From JBLMZH01 sp050258715 (GTDB taxonomy: Bacteria; Patescibacteriota; Doudnabacteria; UBA920; O2-02-FULL-48-8), in contig JBLMZH010000004.1 in assembly GCA_050258715.1 (NCBI GenBank), positions 1 to 8,622 of the forward strand: a stretch of DNA of 8,622 nt, read 5' to 3'. This document shows positions 1-5,681 of the stretch, one piece after another (position 1 is the stretch's first letter; each line of letters begins with the position of its first letter). Under the pieces are notes generated by a model. The model was not told the DNA's origin and did no database searches. It was given only the letters and a program-made list of their open reading frames with translations. The position numbers and the translations under genes were made by a program.

Positions 1-149
1 TTGGAACTTTGACTGACGACGACAAACAAGGCCACGAAAAATATCAGTCGGACCAGGAGCTGTTTGCCTTTTTCAAAAAAAGCTATAAGCGCGAAGTCAA
101 CGCCGACACCCCGGTCAAGATAATCCGATATAAACTTGTATCAAAGTAA
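1..149 (+). CDS. C-terminal end of an unidentified protein (partial)
   Basis: An open frame enters from the left edge (first full codon at position 3) and ends at TAA 147-149, giving the last 48 residues of a protein. The tail is hydrophilic and rich in Lys, Asp and Tyr, and ends in IIRYKLVSK. It has no membrane segment and no motif I can assign. A terminator follows within 20 bases, so this is the last gene of its unit. Such basic/aromatic tails occur at the soluble end of several membrane glycosyltransferases, but nothing here is specific enough to claim that. Confidence 0.6.
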   Translation, partial: GTLTDDDKQGHEKYQSDQELFAFFKKSYKREVNADTPVKIIRYKLVSK

Positions 150-165
150 TATCCTCGCAGGCAAT

Positions 166-196
166 AAGACCCTTCATTGACTGGTGAAGGGTTTTT
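166..196 (+). terminator. Intrinsic terminator of the left-edge gene
   Basis: ACCCTTCA (169-176) pairs perfectly with TGAAGGGT (185-192) around an 8-nt loop and runs into a T tract (192-196). Flanking A and T residues extend the stem. It lies 17 bases after the stop at 147-149. Confidence 0.8.
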
Positions 197-251
197 AGTT
201 ATCCTTTAATATCGCAAAGAAAAAATCCAATATAAGACCGGAGGAATTTAT

Positions 252-539
252 ATGCAGGACAAGCATCTGCTGGCGTACGTGCGGAAGATGTTTCGACTGA
301 CCCGCAAGCGCCTGAAGATGACGCAGCAAGAAGTGGCAAAAGCTTCCGCGGTTTGCCGCCAAACCTATGCCAATTTCGAGACCGGGGTGATCTTTTTTCC
401 GGAGCCGGCCCATTGGCAAGCCTATTTCAAAGCCCTTAGGCTTGATCCTTTCACCGTCATGCACAATTACGTGACAGGGGTCCCGCCTGAGGAATTCGTC
501 AAAACCCTTCCCGGGCAGCTCAATCTGTTCAAGCGCTGA
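252..539 (+). CDS. XRE-family helix-turn-helix DNA-binding protein
   Basis: A 95-residue protein consisting almost entirely of one helix-turn-helix domain of the Cro/C1 (XRE) type, so it probably binds DNA as a small cytoplasmic regulator. The HTH core is residues 24-45: TQQEVA starts the first helix, RQTYANFETG forms the recognition helix and the usual E-x-G end, and basic residues precede it (RKRLK, 18-22). The start is well supported by GGAGG at 240-244, 7 bases before the ATG, one of the few clear Shine-Dalgarno sites in the window. It stands alone between two terminators with no toxin-like partner, so a toxin-antitoxin role is not supported. The C-terminal half (WQAYFKAL, then NYVTGVPPEEF) has no recognised ligand-binding domain. 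Its target is unknown. Confidence 0.8.
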   Translation: MQDKHLLAYVRKMFRLTRKRLKMTQQEVAKASAVCRQTYANFETGVIFFPEPAHWQAYFKALRLDPFTVMHNYVTGVPPEEFVKTLPGQLNLFKR

Positions 540-567
540 AACGGCCAAGCGCTGCCTGATCTTGTCC

Positions 568-601
568 AAGCACTTTCAACTCTATAGTTGGAAGTGCTTT
601 T
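568..601 (+). terminator. Intrinsic terminator of the HTH gene
   Basis: AGCACTTTCAAC (569-580) pairs with GTTGGAAGTGCT (587-598), a 12-bp stem with one G-T pair and a 6-nt loop, followed by a T run interrupted by C. It ends the HTH gene and insulates the next promoter, which starts about 20 bases downstream. Confidence 0.85.
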
Positions 602-619
602 CATTTTGCGAATGAACAA

Positions 620-648
620 TTGCCCAGATTTATTGGTTGCGATATAAT
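620..648 (+). promoter_or_regulatory. Sigma-70-type promoter (TTGCCC-N17-TATAAT)
   Basis: TTGCCC at 620-625 and a perfect TATAAT at 643-648 are separated by exactly 17 bases, so transcription should start near 655. This leaves a leader of about 24 bases before the ATG at 679 with no Shine-Dalgarno site. Confidence 0.8.
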
Positions 649-678
649 TCAAACACAAGCAAACATTAATAATAAAAT

Positions 679-1332
679 ATGGACCAGCAATTTCAGTCTC
701 CCGTACCCCCGGTTCAACCATCCCAGCCGGTTGCGCCAAAGCCGAAGCGGACAGGAATGATTATCGGAACGATCATCGGCGTTTTGGTCGTTGCCTTATT
801 GGTCGTGATCGCATATATGCTCATGGGCAAGAACACCCGTGAAGGCGCTGAAGTGACGCGGGATAACGCCAATGAGATCAGAGAAGGAGCAAACGATTTG
901 CGCGACCAGGTCTCGGGCAATCAGCCGAATTCTAACCCTGGCACTTCGAACCAAAATACTCAGCCCAGCAGTGCAACCGCGGCGCCGACCAATCCAGCCC
1001 CGGCACCGACCGGCCCTGTCCTTGCGGACTACGCAGGCAACTGGAACGGTTCGTATGCTTACAATCAAGTTACCGGTGCTGCTTGCGAAGCTTCGGGACC
1101 GGCAAGTTTTTCCGTTAATTCGACCGGAGCGGTTACGGGATACGCCACGATCAAAGGCGTCAAGATCCCGGGCACAGGTACGATCGATAAGGCCGGAAGC
1201 ATTAAGGGCACTTGGAATTATACAGGCGCTGTCTTGTCTTATTCAGGCAAATTTAATGCGAGTACCAATGCCGGCAGCGGAACTTACAGAAATAGTTTTG
1301 GCTGCAGCGGAACTTGGAGCGTGACGCGTTAA
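679..1332 (+). CDS. Membrane-anchored surface protein with C-terminal beta-rich domain
   Basis: A 217-residue protein with a Pro/Gln-rich cytoplasmic N-terminus (1-25), one membrane helix (about 27-49), a charged, probably helical stalk (about 51-81), a Pro/Asn/Thr linker (82-112) and an outer domain (about 114-217). The outer domain has alternating short strands with repeated Gly-Thr-Trp type turns (GNWNGSY, KGTWNYTG, SGTWSV), as in small beta-barrel or beta-sandwich domains. Two Cys in that domain could form one disulfide. No catalytic motif is visible. The ATG at 679 fits the promoter at 620-648; the leader is A/T-rich (ATTAATAATAAAAT) without an SD site. It is transcribed alone, with a terminator 15 bases after the stop. 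Surface location is inferred from the layout; the function is unknown. Confidence 0.8.
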   Translation: MDQQFQSPVPPVQPSQPVAPKPKRTGMIIGTIIGVLVVALLVVIAYMLMGKNTREGAEVTRDNANEIREGANDLRDQVSGNQPNSNPGTSNQNTQPSSATAAPTNPAPAPTGPVLADYAGNWNGSYAYNQVTGAACEASGPASFSVNSTGAVTGYATIKGVKIPGTGTIDKAGSIKGTWNYTGAVLSYSGKFNASTNAGSGTYRNSFGCSGTWSVTR

Positions 1333-1347
1333 CTCAACTTGGATTTC

Positions 1348-1377
1348 AAAGCCCGGCTAACTAGTCGGGCTTTTTTT
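1348..1377 (+). terminator. Intrinsic terminator of the 679-1332 gene
   Basis: AAAGCCCG (1348-1355) pairs with CGGGCTTT (1366-1373), extended by a G-T and a C-G pair, followed by an unbroken run of T to 1377. Confidence 0.9.
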
Positions 1378-1396
1378 AAATCAATCTTGATGCTTG

Positions 1397-1478
1397 ATAA
1401 GATTCCCGCTTTCGCGGGAATGACATCTAATTTTTGTCATTCCCGATGATAGCATTCTTCCGGAATCGGGAATCTTAT
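1397..1478 (+). repeat. Inverted pair of dRS3/REP-like palindromic repeats
   Basis: Two related palindromic units lie head to head. Unit 1 (1397-1425) reads ATAAGATTCCCGC, tttc, GCGGGAATGACA, with a perfect 8-bp stem (1402-1409 with 1414-1421). Unit 2 (1435-1478) is the same element on the other strand, with the same ends (TGTCATTCCCG and CGGGAATCTTAT) but a 17-nt centre containing TTCCGGAA. The outer ends pair over 12 bp (1397-1408 with 1467-1478), and the inner ends pair over 11 bp (1415-1425 with 1435-1445). The whole can therefore fold as one long hairpin or as two hairpins. The core ATTCCC...GGGAAT resembles the dRS3 repeats of Neisseria and similar intergenic repeats elsewhere. It sits between a terminator and the next promoter, a usual place for such repeats. 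Confidence 0.8.
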
Positions 1479-1528
1479 TTGAGGAAAATGCCAGAGAACG
1501 AGCGTAAATCGCAAATTGGGCGGTTTTT

Positions 1529-1537
1529 TGATATAAT
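1529..1537 (+). promoter_or_regulatory. Extended -10 promoter of the DUF4342 operon
   Basis: TGATATAAT at 1529-1537 is a perfect TATAAT with the upstream TG of an extended -10. The -35 at the right distance (TCGCAA, 1509-1514) is weak, as is common for extended -10 promoters. Transcription would start near 1544, giving a leader of about 17 bases without an SD site. Confidence 0.65.
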
Positions 1538-1560
1538 CAAACTGACATTAATAATTTTTT

Positions 1561-1809
1561 ATGGCAAACGAACAAGAACACAAGGAAGAATTCAAGGTCT
1601 CCGGCGAGCAGGTTGTCGCCAAGGTCAAACAGCTGATCAAGGAAGGCAACGCCCGAAGGATCATCATCAAAAATGAAAAGGGGGAAACCGTGGTTGAAGT
1701 TCCTTTGACCTTAGGTGCGGTCGGCGCCCTGATCGCTCCGGCACTTGCTGCTATCGGGGCCGTAGCCGCGCTTTTAACCAATTGCACGATAGTTGTGATA
1801 AAAAAATAA
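1561..1809 (+). CDS. DUF4342 family small membrane-associated protein
   Basis: An 82-residue protein matching the DUF4342 family (recognised by eye). The N-terminal half is a charged helix followed by the signature EEFKVSGEQ...VKQLIKEG and a strand region (RRIIIKNEKGETVVEVPL, about 32-51). The C-terminal half is a Gly/Ala-rich hydrophobic stretch (about 53-73) ending in NCTIVVIKK, long enough for one membrane helix or helical hairpin. Family function is not known to me; some members combine this domain with a UBA-like helix, which is not evident here. It is the first gene of an operon with the three genes that follow (7-base gap, then a 4-base overlap, then a 4-base gap). The leader lacks an SD site and resembles that of the 679 gene (GATATAAT, CAAAC, ACATTAATAAT). 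Confidence 0.85.
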   Translation: MANEQEHKEEFKVSGEQVVAKVKQLIKEGNARRIIIKNEKGETVVEVPLTLGAVGALIAPALAAIGAVAALLTNCTIVVIKK

Positions 1810-1816
1810 TCCGATT

Positions 1817-2119
1817 TTGAAACAAGAGAAACCAAAATCAAAGCAAAAAGAAAAGCATTTCGTTTACATTCTGGAATGCTGTGATCAGAGTTTGTATGTC
1901 GGGATGACAAAAGACATTGAACGTCGGCTTTTTCAGCACAATAATCTCAAATCAGGAGCCAGGTACACCAAAACCCGCCGCCCAGTCGAATTGAAATATT
2001 TTGAGAGGCACAAGACCTTTAAGGACGCGATGCTGAGGGAGATCGAAATCAAGCGTTGGAAACGGGAGCGCAAGCTCAAGCTATTGCAAGGTTTTGATGC
2101 AAGAAAGAAAATGGGATGA
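1817..2119 (+). CDS. GIY-YIG endonuclease-like protein (YhbQ/UPF0213 type)
   Basis: A 100-residue, very basic single-domain GIY-YIG protein of the short stand-alone type. The first motif is degenerate (FVY, 15-17); the second is Y27-V-G29. The catalytic Arg region is ERRLFQHN (35-42), followed by GARYTKTRRPVELKY (47-61), which is typical of this subfamily, and the conserved Glu lies in REIEIKRWKR (Glu75 or Glu77). The family fold cleaves DNA in homing and repair enzymes, but the cellular role of the short members is poorly established. I choose the TTG at 1817 as start because no ATG or GTG in this frame precedes the domain, and it lies 7 bases after the previous stop. Its stop overlaps the next start (ATGA), implying translational coupling with the patatin-like gene. 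Confidence 0.85.
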   Translation: MKQEKPKSKQKEKHFVYILECCDQSLYVGMTKDIERRLFQHNNLKSGARYTKTRRPVELKYFERHKTFKDAMLREIEIKRWKRERKLKLLQGFDARKKMG

Positions 2120-2952
2120 ATCAAGTTATAAAAAATATTCTTTTTCGGCGAAATATTTCCGTTCCGGTCAATGACGGGAGAAAGATCGTTATGGTCTTAA
2201 ACGGCGGCCTGATGGCGTCGATTGCGGGCGCGGCCGTGCTCAAAGCCATGGCGAAACTGGGGCTGACCCGCGCTTTTGACGTCATTTATTCAGCTTCAAT
2301 GGGCTTTGCCAACGGGCTGTATTTTTTGTCGGAAGACATGGACAAGTGCACCGACCTTTACCTCAACGGATTGGCTGACAAAAAATTCATCAATCTTTTG
2401 CGGTTTTGGAAACCGGCGGACATTAATTATGGACGCGTTCTGTTTTACGGTAAAAGCCGTCCTAACGTCGAAAAGATGTTTGCCAACAAAACCAAGCTTA
2501 TGCTCCGGCTGCATAATTTAACAAAAAAACGGATCGAGTACGTTGACGCGCTTGAAGCCGGCATTGATCAGTACCAGACCTTGATGAACGCGGCTGCGTC
2601 AATGAAATATTTCGGGCAGGGCCCGGTCGAGTATAAGGGCGACAAATACATTGACGGGCAATTCACGGGTTTTTTCGTCAAAGATACCCGCGATTTTTTG
2701 CAGGAAACGATAAATTCTGACGCCACCGACATTCTCGTCATTTATTCCAGGCGAACCCAGACAAAAGCCTTGGATTTAAAAAATTCAGAAAGAGTTTTTC
2801 AGATTTTTCCGGACCCGGATCACGACCTGTTCAATTTTGAGATTAACAAGGATAAACTTATTAGAGCCTGCGCTTACATGGAAGAGCAGGTTCAGCGCTT
2901 GTTTTTAGCAGAGGAAAGGCTGCTGCAAAAGAGGGAGGCAGTTTCAGCATAA
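2116..2952 (+). CDS. Patatin-like phospholipase family protein with altered motifs
   Basis: A 278-residue protein with the order of elements of a patatin-like lipid acyl hydrolase. A glycine-rich loop follows the first strand (VLNGGLMASIAG, 27-38), a nucleophile elbow is at YSASMG (58-63) with Ser61, and the Asp-Gly of the Ser-Asp dyad lies in KYIDGQFTG (Asp180). Such enzymes remove fatty acids from phospholipids or other acyl lipids. The motifs deviate: the oxyanion loop is GGLMAS rather than GGGxRG, and the elbow is SxSxG rather than GxSxG. The catalytic dyad is present, but activity is uncertain. There is no signal peptide or obvious membrane helix, so it is probably cytoplasmic or peripheral. 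It overlaps the GIY-YIG gene by 4 bases and is followed after 4 bases by the DUF2585 gene. Confidence 0.75.
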   Translation: MNQVIKNILFRRNISVPVNDGRKIVMVLNGGLMASIAGAAVLKAMAKLGLTRAFDVIYSASMGFANGLYFLSEDMDKCTDLYLNGLADKKFINLLRFWKPADINYGRVLFYGKSRPNVEKMFANKTKLMLRLHNLTKKRIEYVDALEAGIDQYQTLMNAAASMKYFGQGPVEYKGDKYIDGQFTGFFVKDTRDFLQETINSDATDILVIYSRRTQTKALDLKNSERVFQIFPDPDHDLFNFEINKDKLIRACAYMEEQVQRLFLAEERLLQKREAVSA

Positions 2953-2956
2953 ACAA

Positions 2957-3523
2957 ATGATACAAAAGTCCAAATGGTTGCGTCTGGCTTTGATAATTTT
3001 TCTTGTGCTCGCGGCAACGGCCGCAATTGAGCTATGGATGGGGCGAGTTCCGATATGCAAATGCGGTTACGTGAAATTTTGGCAGGGCGCGGTTTTCAGC
3101 TCGGAAAATTCGCAGCACATTGCCGACTGGTACAGTTTTTCGCACATCATCCACGGCTTTGCTTTTTATTTTTTGCTGTGGCTGTTTGCGCGAAGGCTGC
3201 CGGCGCGCTGGCGGCTGATAATTGCGCTAATCGTGGAAGCGGCCTGGGAGGTTTTTGAAAATACTCCGTTTACGATCAACCGCTACCGGGCGGCGACGAT
3301 CTCCTTGGATTATTTTGGCGACAGCGTCATCAATTCCATCTCAGACATTGTTTTTATGATGCTCGGATTTTTGGCGGCCAGAAAATTGCCGGTTTGGGTG
3401 ACTTTGGTTTTGATTGTAATAATGGAAGCCGGAGTCGGCCTGGCCATCCGCGATAATTTGACTCTCAACATTATCATGCTCATCCATCCTTTTGATTGGA
3501 TTAAACAATGGCAAATGGGATAA
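2957..3523 (+). CDS. DUF2585 (UPF0314) integral membrane protein
   Basis: A 188-residue membrane protein that carries the full set of DUF2585/UPF0314 landmarks, recognised by eye. There is an N-terminal helix (about 8-24), CKCGYVKFW (34-42), ENSQHIADWYSFSHIIHGF (50-68), EAAWEVFENTPF...RYR (94-111), DYFGDSVINSISD (118-130) and a C-terminal RDNLTLNIIMLIHP...WQ (165-186). I count about four to five membrane segments. Conserved His54, Asp57, His63, His66, Glu94, Glu98, Glu101, Asp122 and Asp130 lie near the helix ends and could form a metal or catalytic site; this is inference. I know the family mainly from Alphaproteobacteria, with no assigned function. It is the last gene of the 1561-3523 operon, directly behind the patatin-like gene, which hints at a lipid-related role. 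Confidence 0.85.
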   Translation: MIQKSKWLRLALIIFLVLAATAAIELWMGRVPICKCGYVKFWQGAVFSSENSQHIADWYSFSHIIHGFAFYFLLWLFARRLPARWRLIIALIVEAAWEVFENTPFTINRYRAATISLDYFGDSVINSISDIVFMMLGFLAARKLPVWVTLVLIVIMEAGVGLAIRDNLTLNIIMLIHPFDWIKQWQMG

Positions 3524-3537
3524 TTTTGAAGTATACT
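3509..3537 (+). promoter_or_regulatory. Possible promoter for the 3610 gene
   Basis: TATACT (3532-3537) lies 17 bases after TGGCAA (3509-3514), a poor -35. The -35 would lie inside the end of the DUF2585 gene. A 13-bp palindrome, GAAAATGATTTTC (3547-3559), lies just downstream and could be an operator or a leader hairpin. No terminator is visible between the two genes, so read-through from the DUF2585 operon is an alternative. Confidence 0.3.
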
Positions 3538-3609
3538 TTTGAAGATGAAAATGATTTTCTTGAAGCGAAATTTTTAAGTTAGTTCTCTTTAAACTCGAAC
3601 AACAAATAT

Positions 3610-4260
3610 ATGACGTTTGAACACAATTCGAAAAACAAAGCTCTTCTTCTAATTGTTGCTTTTTTGCTGGTAACTGCGGGCGTGGTGGCGTTGAAGTGGC
3701 AATACATAATCAGGCCTGTCATTAAGGATGTTTCCTGCACGCTCGAGGCTAAATTATGTCCGGATGGCACCGCGGTCGGAAGGACAGGACCGAATTGCGA
3801 GTTTGCAACGTGCCCGGTTGCAACCGAGGTGGCCGGCACAGAAGGATGGAAGCCGTCTCCACAATCAAGTATCAGTTTTAAATACCCTGAGAATTTAGGA
3901 ACGAAATACATTGATGCGTTTGATTGGCCACCTATGGCAAGAATTGTAAATGAAAAGTTTTCCTGCACGGAGGCGGGATTGGAAACGGGGCGGGCAGGAC
4001 AGACGACTAAGGAAGCGGTTAACGGCAATACCTATTGCATCACGAAGGAATCGGAAGGCTCAGCTGGGAGCGTTTATACTCAGTACGCTTATGCCAAGGA
4101 AATTCCCAACAATAAAACTTTAATTCTTACTTTTTCTTTGCGATATCCGCAATGCCCCAATTATGAAGATCCTCAAAAGACAGAATGCGAAAATGAAAGG
4201 AACACTTTTGATTTGAACAGCCTGGTGGATAAAATCTTCAGCACGATCAAGCTCCCATAA
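3610..4260 (+). CDS. Membrane-anchored Cys-rich hypothetical protein
   Basis: A 216-residue protein with a short basic N-terminus, one membrane helix (about 11-34) and an outer part. The outer part starts with a four-cysteine segment (Cys43, 50, 63, 68) containing LCPDGTAVGRTGPNCEF, a segment I associate with many Patescibacteria envelope proteins. The following domain (about 79-216) contains SFKYPENLGTKYI, FDWPP, YCITKESEG...YTQYAYA and LRYPQCPNYEDPQKTECENE, with further Cys pairs, and ends in a helix (LVDKIFSTIKL). It looks like a folded, disulfide-stabilised extracytoplasmic domain. I know no function. There is no SD site before the ATG. It is closed by a strong terminator and appears to be its own unit. 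Confidence 0.8.
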   Translation: MTFEHNSKNKALLLIVAFLLVTAGVVALKWQYIIRPVIKDVSCTLEAKLCPDGTAVGRTGPNCEFATCPVATEVAGTEGWKPSPQSSISFKYPENLGTKYIDAFDWPPMARIVNEKFSCTEAGLETGRAGQTTKEAVNGNTYCITKESEGSAGSVYTQYAYAKEIPNNKTLILTFSLRYPQCPNYEDPQKTECENERNTFDLNSLVDKIFSTIKLP

Positions 4261-4263
4261 GGC

Positions 4264-4291
4264 AAAAAGGTGGCTTTAAACCACCTTTTTT
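4264..4291 (+). terminator. Intrinsic terminator, possibly bidirectional
   Basis: AAAAAGGTGG (4264-4273) pairs perfectly with CCACCTTTTT (4281-4290), giving a 10-bp stem with A-run and T-run flanks on both sides. It could therefore work in both directions. GGC (4261-4263) and GCC (4295-4297) could extend it imperfectly. It starts 3 bases after the stop at 4258-4260. Confidence 0.9.
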
Positions 4292-4297
4292 GTTGCC

Positions 4298-4326
4298 TTG
4301 ACTCGCTTAAGAAGGGGGTATATATT
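4298..4326 (+). promoter_or_regulatory. Sigma-70-type promoter (TTGACT-N17-TATATT)
   Basis: TTGACT at 4298-4303 and TATATT at 4321-4326 are spaced by 17 bases, so transcription would start near 4333. A second -10-like TATAAT at 4331-4336 has no matching -35. This placement rules out translation from the upstream in-frame ATT/TTG-type starts near 4326 and supports the ATG at 4362. Confidence 0.75.
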
Positions 4327-4350
4327 TGCCTATAATCTTTCAAAACCACA

Positions 4351-4357
4351 AGGGGGG
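4351..4357 (+). promoter_or_regulatory. Ribosome binding site fixing the start at 4362
   Basis: AGGGGGG at 4351-4357 is a strong though imperfect Shine-Dalgarno site ending 4 bases before the ATG at 4362. It makes that ATG the start, trimming 12 codons from the longest open frame. Confidence 0.7.
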
Positions 4358-4361
4358 CAAA

Positions 4362-5531
4362 ATGGGCTTCTTTTATGACCAGTCGGAAAAAGACCGGGAA
4401 GATTACGAACGCGGCCAGAAAGACGGATCTAGTGCCGGCGCTCTTGACCAGTTTGCGCACAACTTCGAGTCGAACAGTGAAGCTTACGAAAAAGGTTGGG
4501 CAAACGGAATCGATAATCAGCCGGAAGACAAAGTGGAGTTTAGCCCCTCGCAGTCGGACTCTCGGTCGGACGACGATGAGTTCGGCCCCATTAGCCGTGC
4601 CGGAAGTTACTTTTTCGGCGACACCGGCGAGTCGGGGGAAACGTACGGGGGTGTTAAGGCTGACAACGATGACGATGACGAGGAAGAATGGCATGATTTG
4701 CCCGACGAACAAGTGAGGGTGACCCCGAGGGGACCGGAAAGACGAAAGTCCGTTTCGGTCGCACAGGCGCCTGCTTCGTACTCAGGAGGAGGGTACGGAG
4801 GTTCAAGCTCTTCCTACCCGAGCACCGACGCTTTTATGGTGTACTTCTTTGGGGCGTGGTTGTTAATCTGGGTACCAATTCTGCTTTTAGTGCTATTTGT
4901 TATTTGTGTTCGCGCTTGTGCAGCGGACAAACCAACCCCTACTGTTTCAACTTCTGAGAGTTGGTTTGAGGCAGCCAAGAGATATCTCGGGAGACCTTCC
5001 TACGGGTCTTCACCTACAACCAATTCTCCTTCTTCAGCCGATCCTGTGTTGCCTCAAGCCGCTGCAGCTAATGCTGAACCAAAGTCCGAGGTTCCTTCTG
5101 ATTCTGTTGCTGCCGCTAACGGGCCTGAGCAGACGGTCGAACCTGTAGCAACCGGCCTTTTCTGTGCTGTGACCAGGACCCGTATCAGCGACGCATTGAT
5201 AAGAGTCGAGGGGGTCAGTTCCACTCCTGATAGTTCGGTTCTCGACTTCATCTTCATATCCAACCGGAAAATCGGCGCATACGTTTTCCCGATCATTACC
5301 GGGGACGACCAACATCCGGCCTGGATTGAAGATGATCTTCGGAACGTGTACCAGGTGGTTGGCGATTCTAACAACTACGAGGCAAGCGATTACGGGGAAA
5401 GGGTCCACGTCGTTCGCGGGATCTACCGCTATCACGTGACAATCAAGCCGGCGATTGCAAGGGAAGCGAGCAAACTTTCCATTGTCCACGTCGACTTCAA
5501 TCTGACCGTGTTTCTTAAAGTGGCTAAATAA
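4362..5531 (+). CDS. Single-pass membrane protein with YExGxx(D/N)G repeats and C-terminal beta domain
   Basis: A 389-residue protein of unknown function. The cytoplasmic N-terminus holds two copies of an 8-residue motif, YERGQKDG (15-22) and YEKGWANG (42-49). A low-complexity acidic segment (about 65-117, with DNDDDDEEE) follows, then a Ser/Gly/Tyr-rich stretch (139-155), one Trp-rich membrane helix (about 158-183), a Pro/Ser/Ala linker (about 190-260) and an outer domain (about 262-389). The outer domain looks like an Ig-like beta-sandwich: it contains SVLDFIFISNR, AWIEDDLRNVYQVVGDS and YHVTIKPA...VHVDFNLTV, a pattern resembling DUF4352-like domains. The start is chosen from the SD site at 4351-4357 and the promoter at 4298-4326. 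It is a single-gene unit with its own terminator. A role in linking an outer sensing or adhesion domain to a cytoplasmic partner is only a guess. Confidence 0.8.
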   Translation: MGFFYDQSEKDREDYERGQKDGSSAGALDQFAHNFESNSEAYEKGWANGIDNQPEDKVEFSPSQSDSRSDDDEFGPISRAGSYFFGDTGESGETYGGVKADNDDDDEEEWHDLPDEQVRVTPRGPERRKSVSVAQAPASYSGGGYGGSSSSYPSTDAFMVYFFGAWLLIWVPILLLVLFVICVRACAADKPTPTVSTSESWFEAAKRYLGRPSYGSSPTTNSPSSADPVLPQAAAANAEPKSEVPSDSVAAANGPEQTVEPVATGLFCAVTRTRISDALIRVEGVSSTPDSSVLDFIFISNRKIGAYVFPIITGDDQHPAWIEDDLRNVYQVVGDSNNYEASDYGERVHVVRGIYRYHVTIKPAIAREASKLSIVHVDFNLTVFLKVAK

Positions 5532-5575
5532 GCCCATCGTTTCCTAAAAGGCTCGGCGCCGCGCGCTGGGCTTTT
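5530..5575 (+). terminator. Intrinsic terminator overlapping a stop codon
   Basis: AAGCCCA (5530-5536) pairs with TGGGCTT (5567-5573), followed by TTTTCTTTTT. The 30-base interior contains GCGC-type self-complementary sequence that can fold as a second small hairpin. The left arm starts inside the TAA stop at 5529-5531. Confidence 0.7.
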
Positions 5576-5616
5576 CTTTTTGCATAATTGATTTAATTCC
5601 TCAAACCATTGCTTTT

Positions 5617-5625
5617 TGCTATGAT
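5617..5625 (+). promoter_or_regulatory. Extended -10 promoter of ywbE
   Basis: TGCTATGAT (5617-5625) is an extended -10 with one mismatch to TATAAT. There is no good -35. Transcription would start near 5632, giving a leader of about 50 bases. Confidence 0.55.
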
Positions 5626-5630
5626 GAATT

Positions 5631-5665
5631 TATGGAGAACCTTCGAATTTGCCGCAAACTCCATA
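5631..5665 (+). other. Hairpin at the 5' end of the ywbE leader
   Basis: TATGGAG (5631-5637) and CTCCATA (5659-5665) form a perfect 7-bp stem around a 21-nt loop, beginning at about the predicted transcription start. It is followed by an A/T-only stretch leading to the ATG at 5682. It could protect the transcript end or place the ribosome; this is inference. Confidence 0.4.
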
Positions 5666-5681
5666 TTAAATAATTTATTTT

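Noticed and set aside
252..539. HTH gene as an antitoxin of a toxin-antitoxin pair
   Set aside because: No RelE/HigB-like or other toxin gene is adjacent; terminators isolate the gene on both sides.
195..569. Minus-strand ORF of 124 codons
   Set aside because: It lies opposite the HTH gene, which has a clear SD site and family motifs; the minus product shows no family features and overlaps a terminator.
872..1324. Plus-strand ORF of 150 codons in a second frame
   Set aside because: Shadow of the 679-1332 gene; the product is Arg/Leu-rich without a promoter or SD site.
1397..1478. CRISPR array or attachment site
   Set aside because: Only two units in opposite orientation with no regular spacers, and no integrase, cas gene or tRNA nearby.
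1434..1676. Plus-strand ORF of 80 codons
   Set aside because: It starts inside the palindromic repeat and runs through the promoter of the DUF4342 gene, then overlaps that gene in another frame.
4326..4361. Upstream 12-codon extension of the 4362 gene
   Set aside because: The promoter -10 ends at 4326 and the likely transcript starts near 4333, so the extension would not be in the mRNA; an SD site lies right before 4362.
4173..4712. Minus-strand ORF of 179 codons
   Set aside because: It crosses a strong terminator and promoter and lies opposite two well-supported genes.
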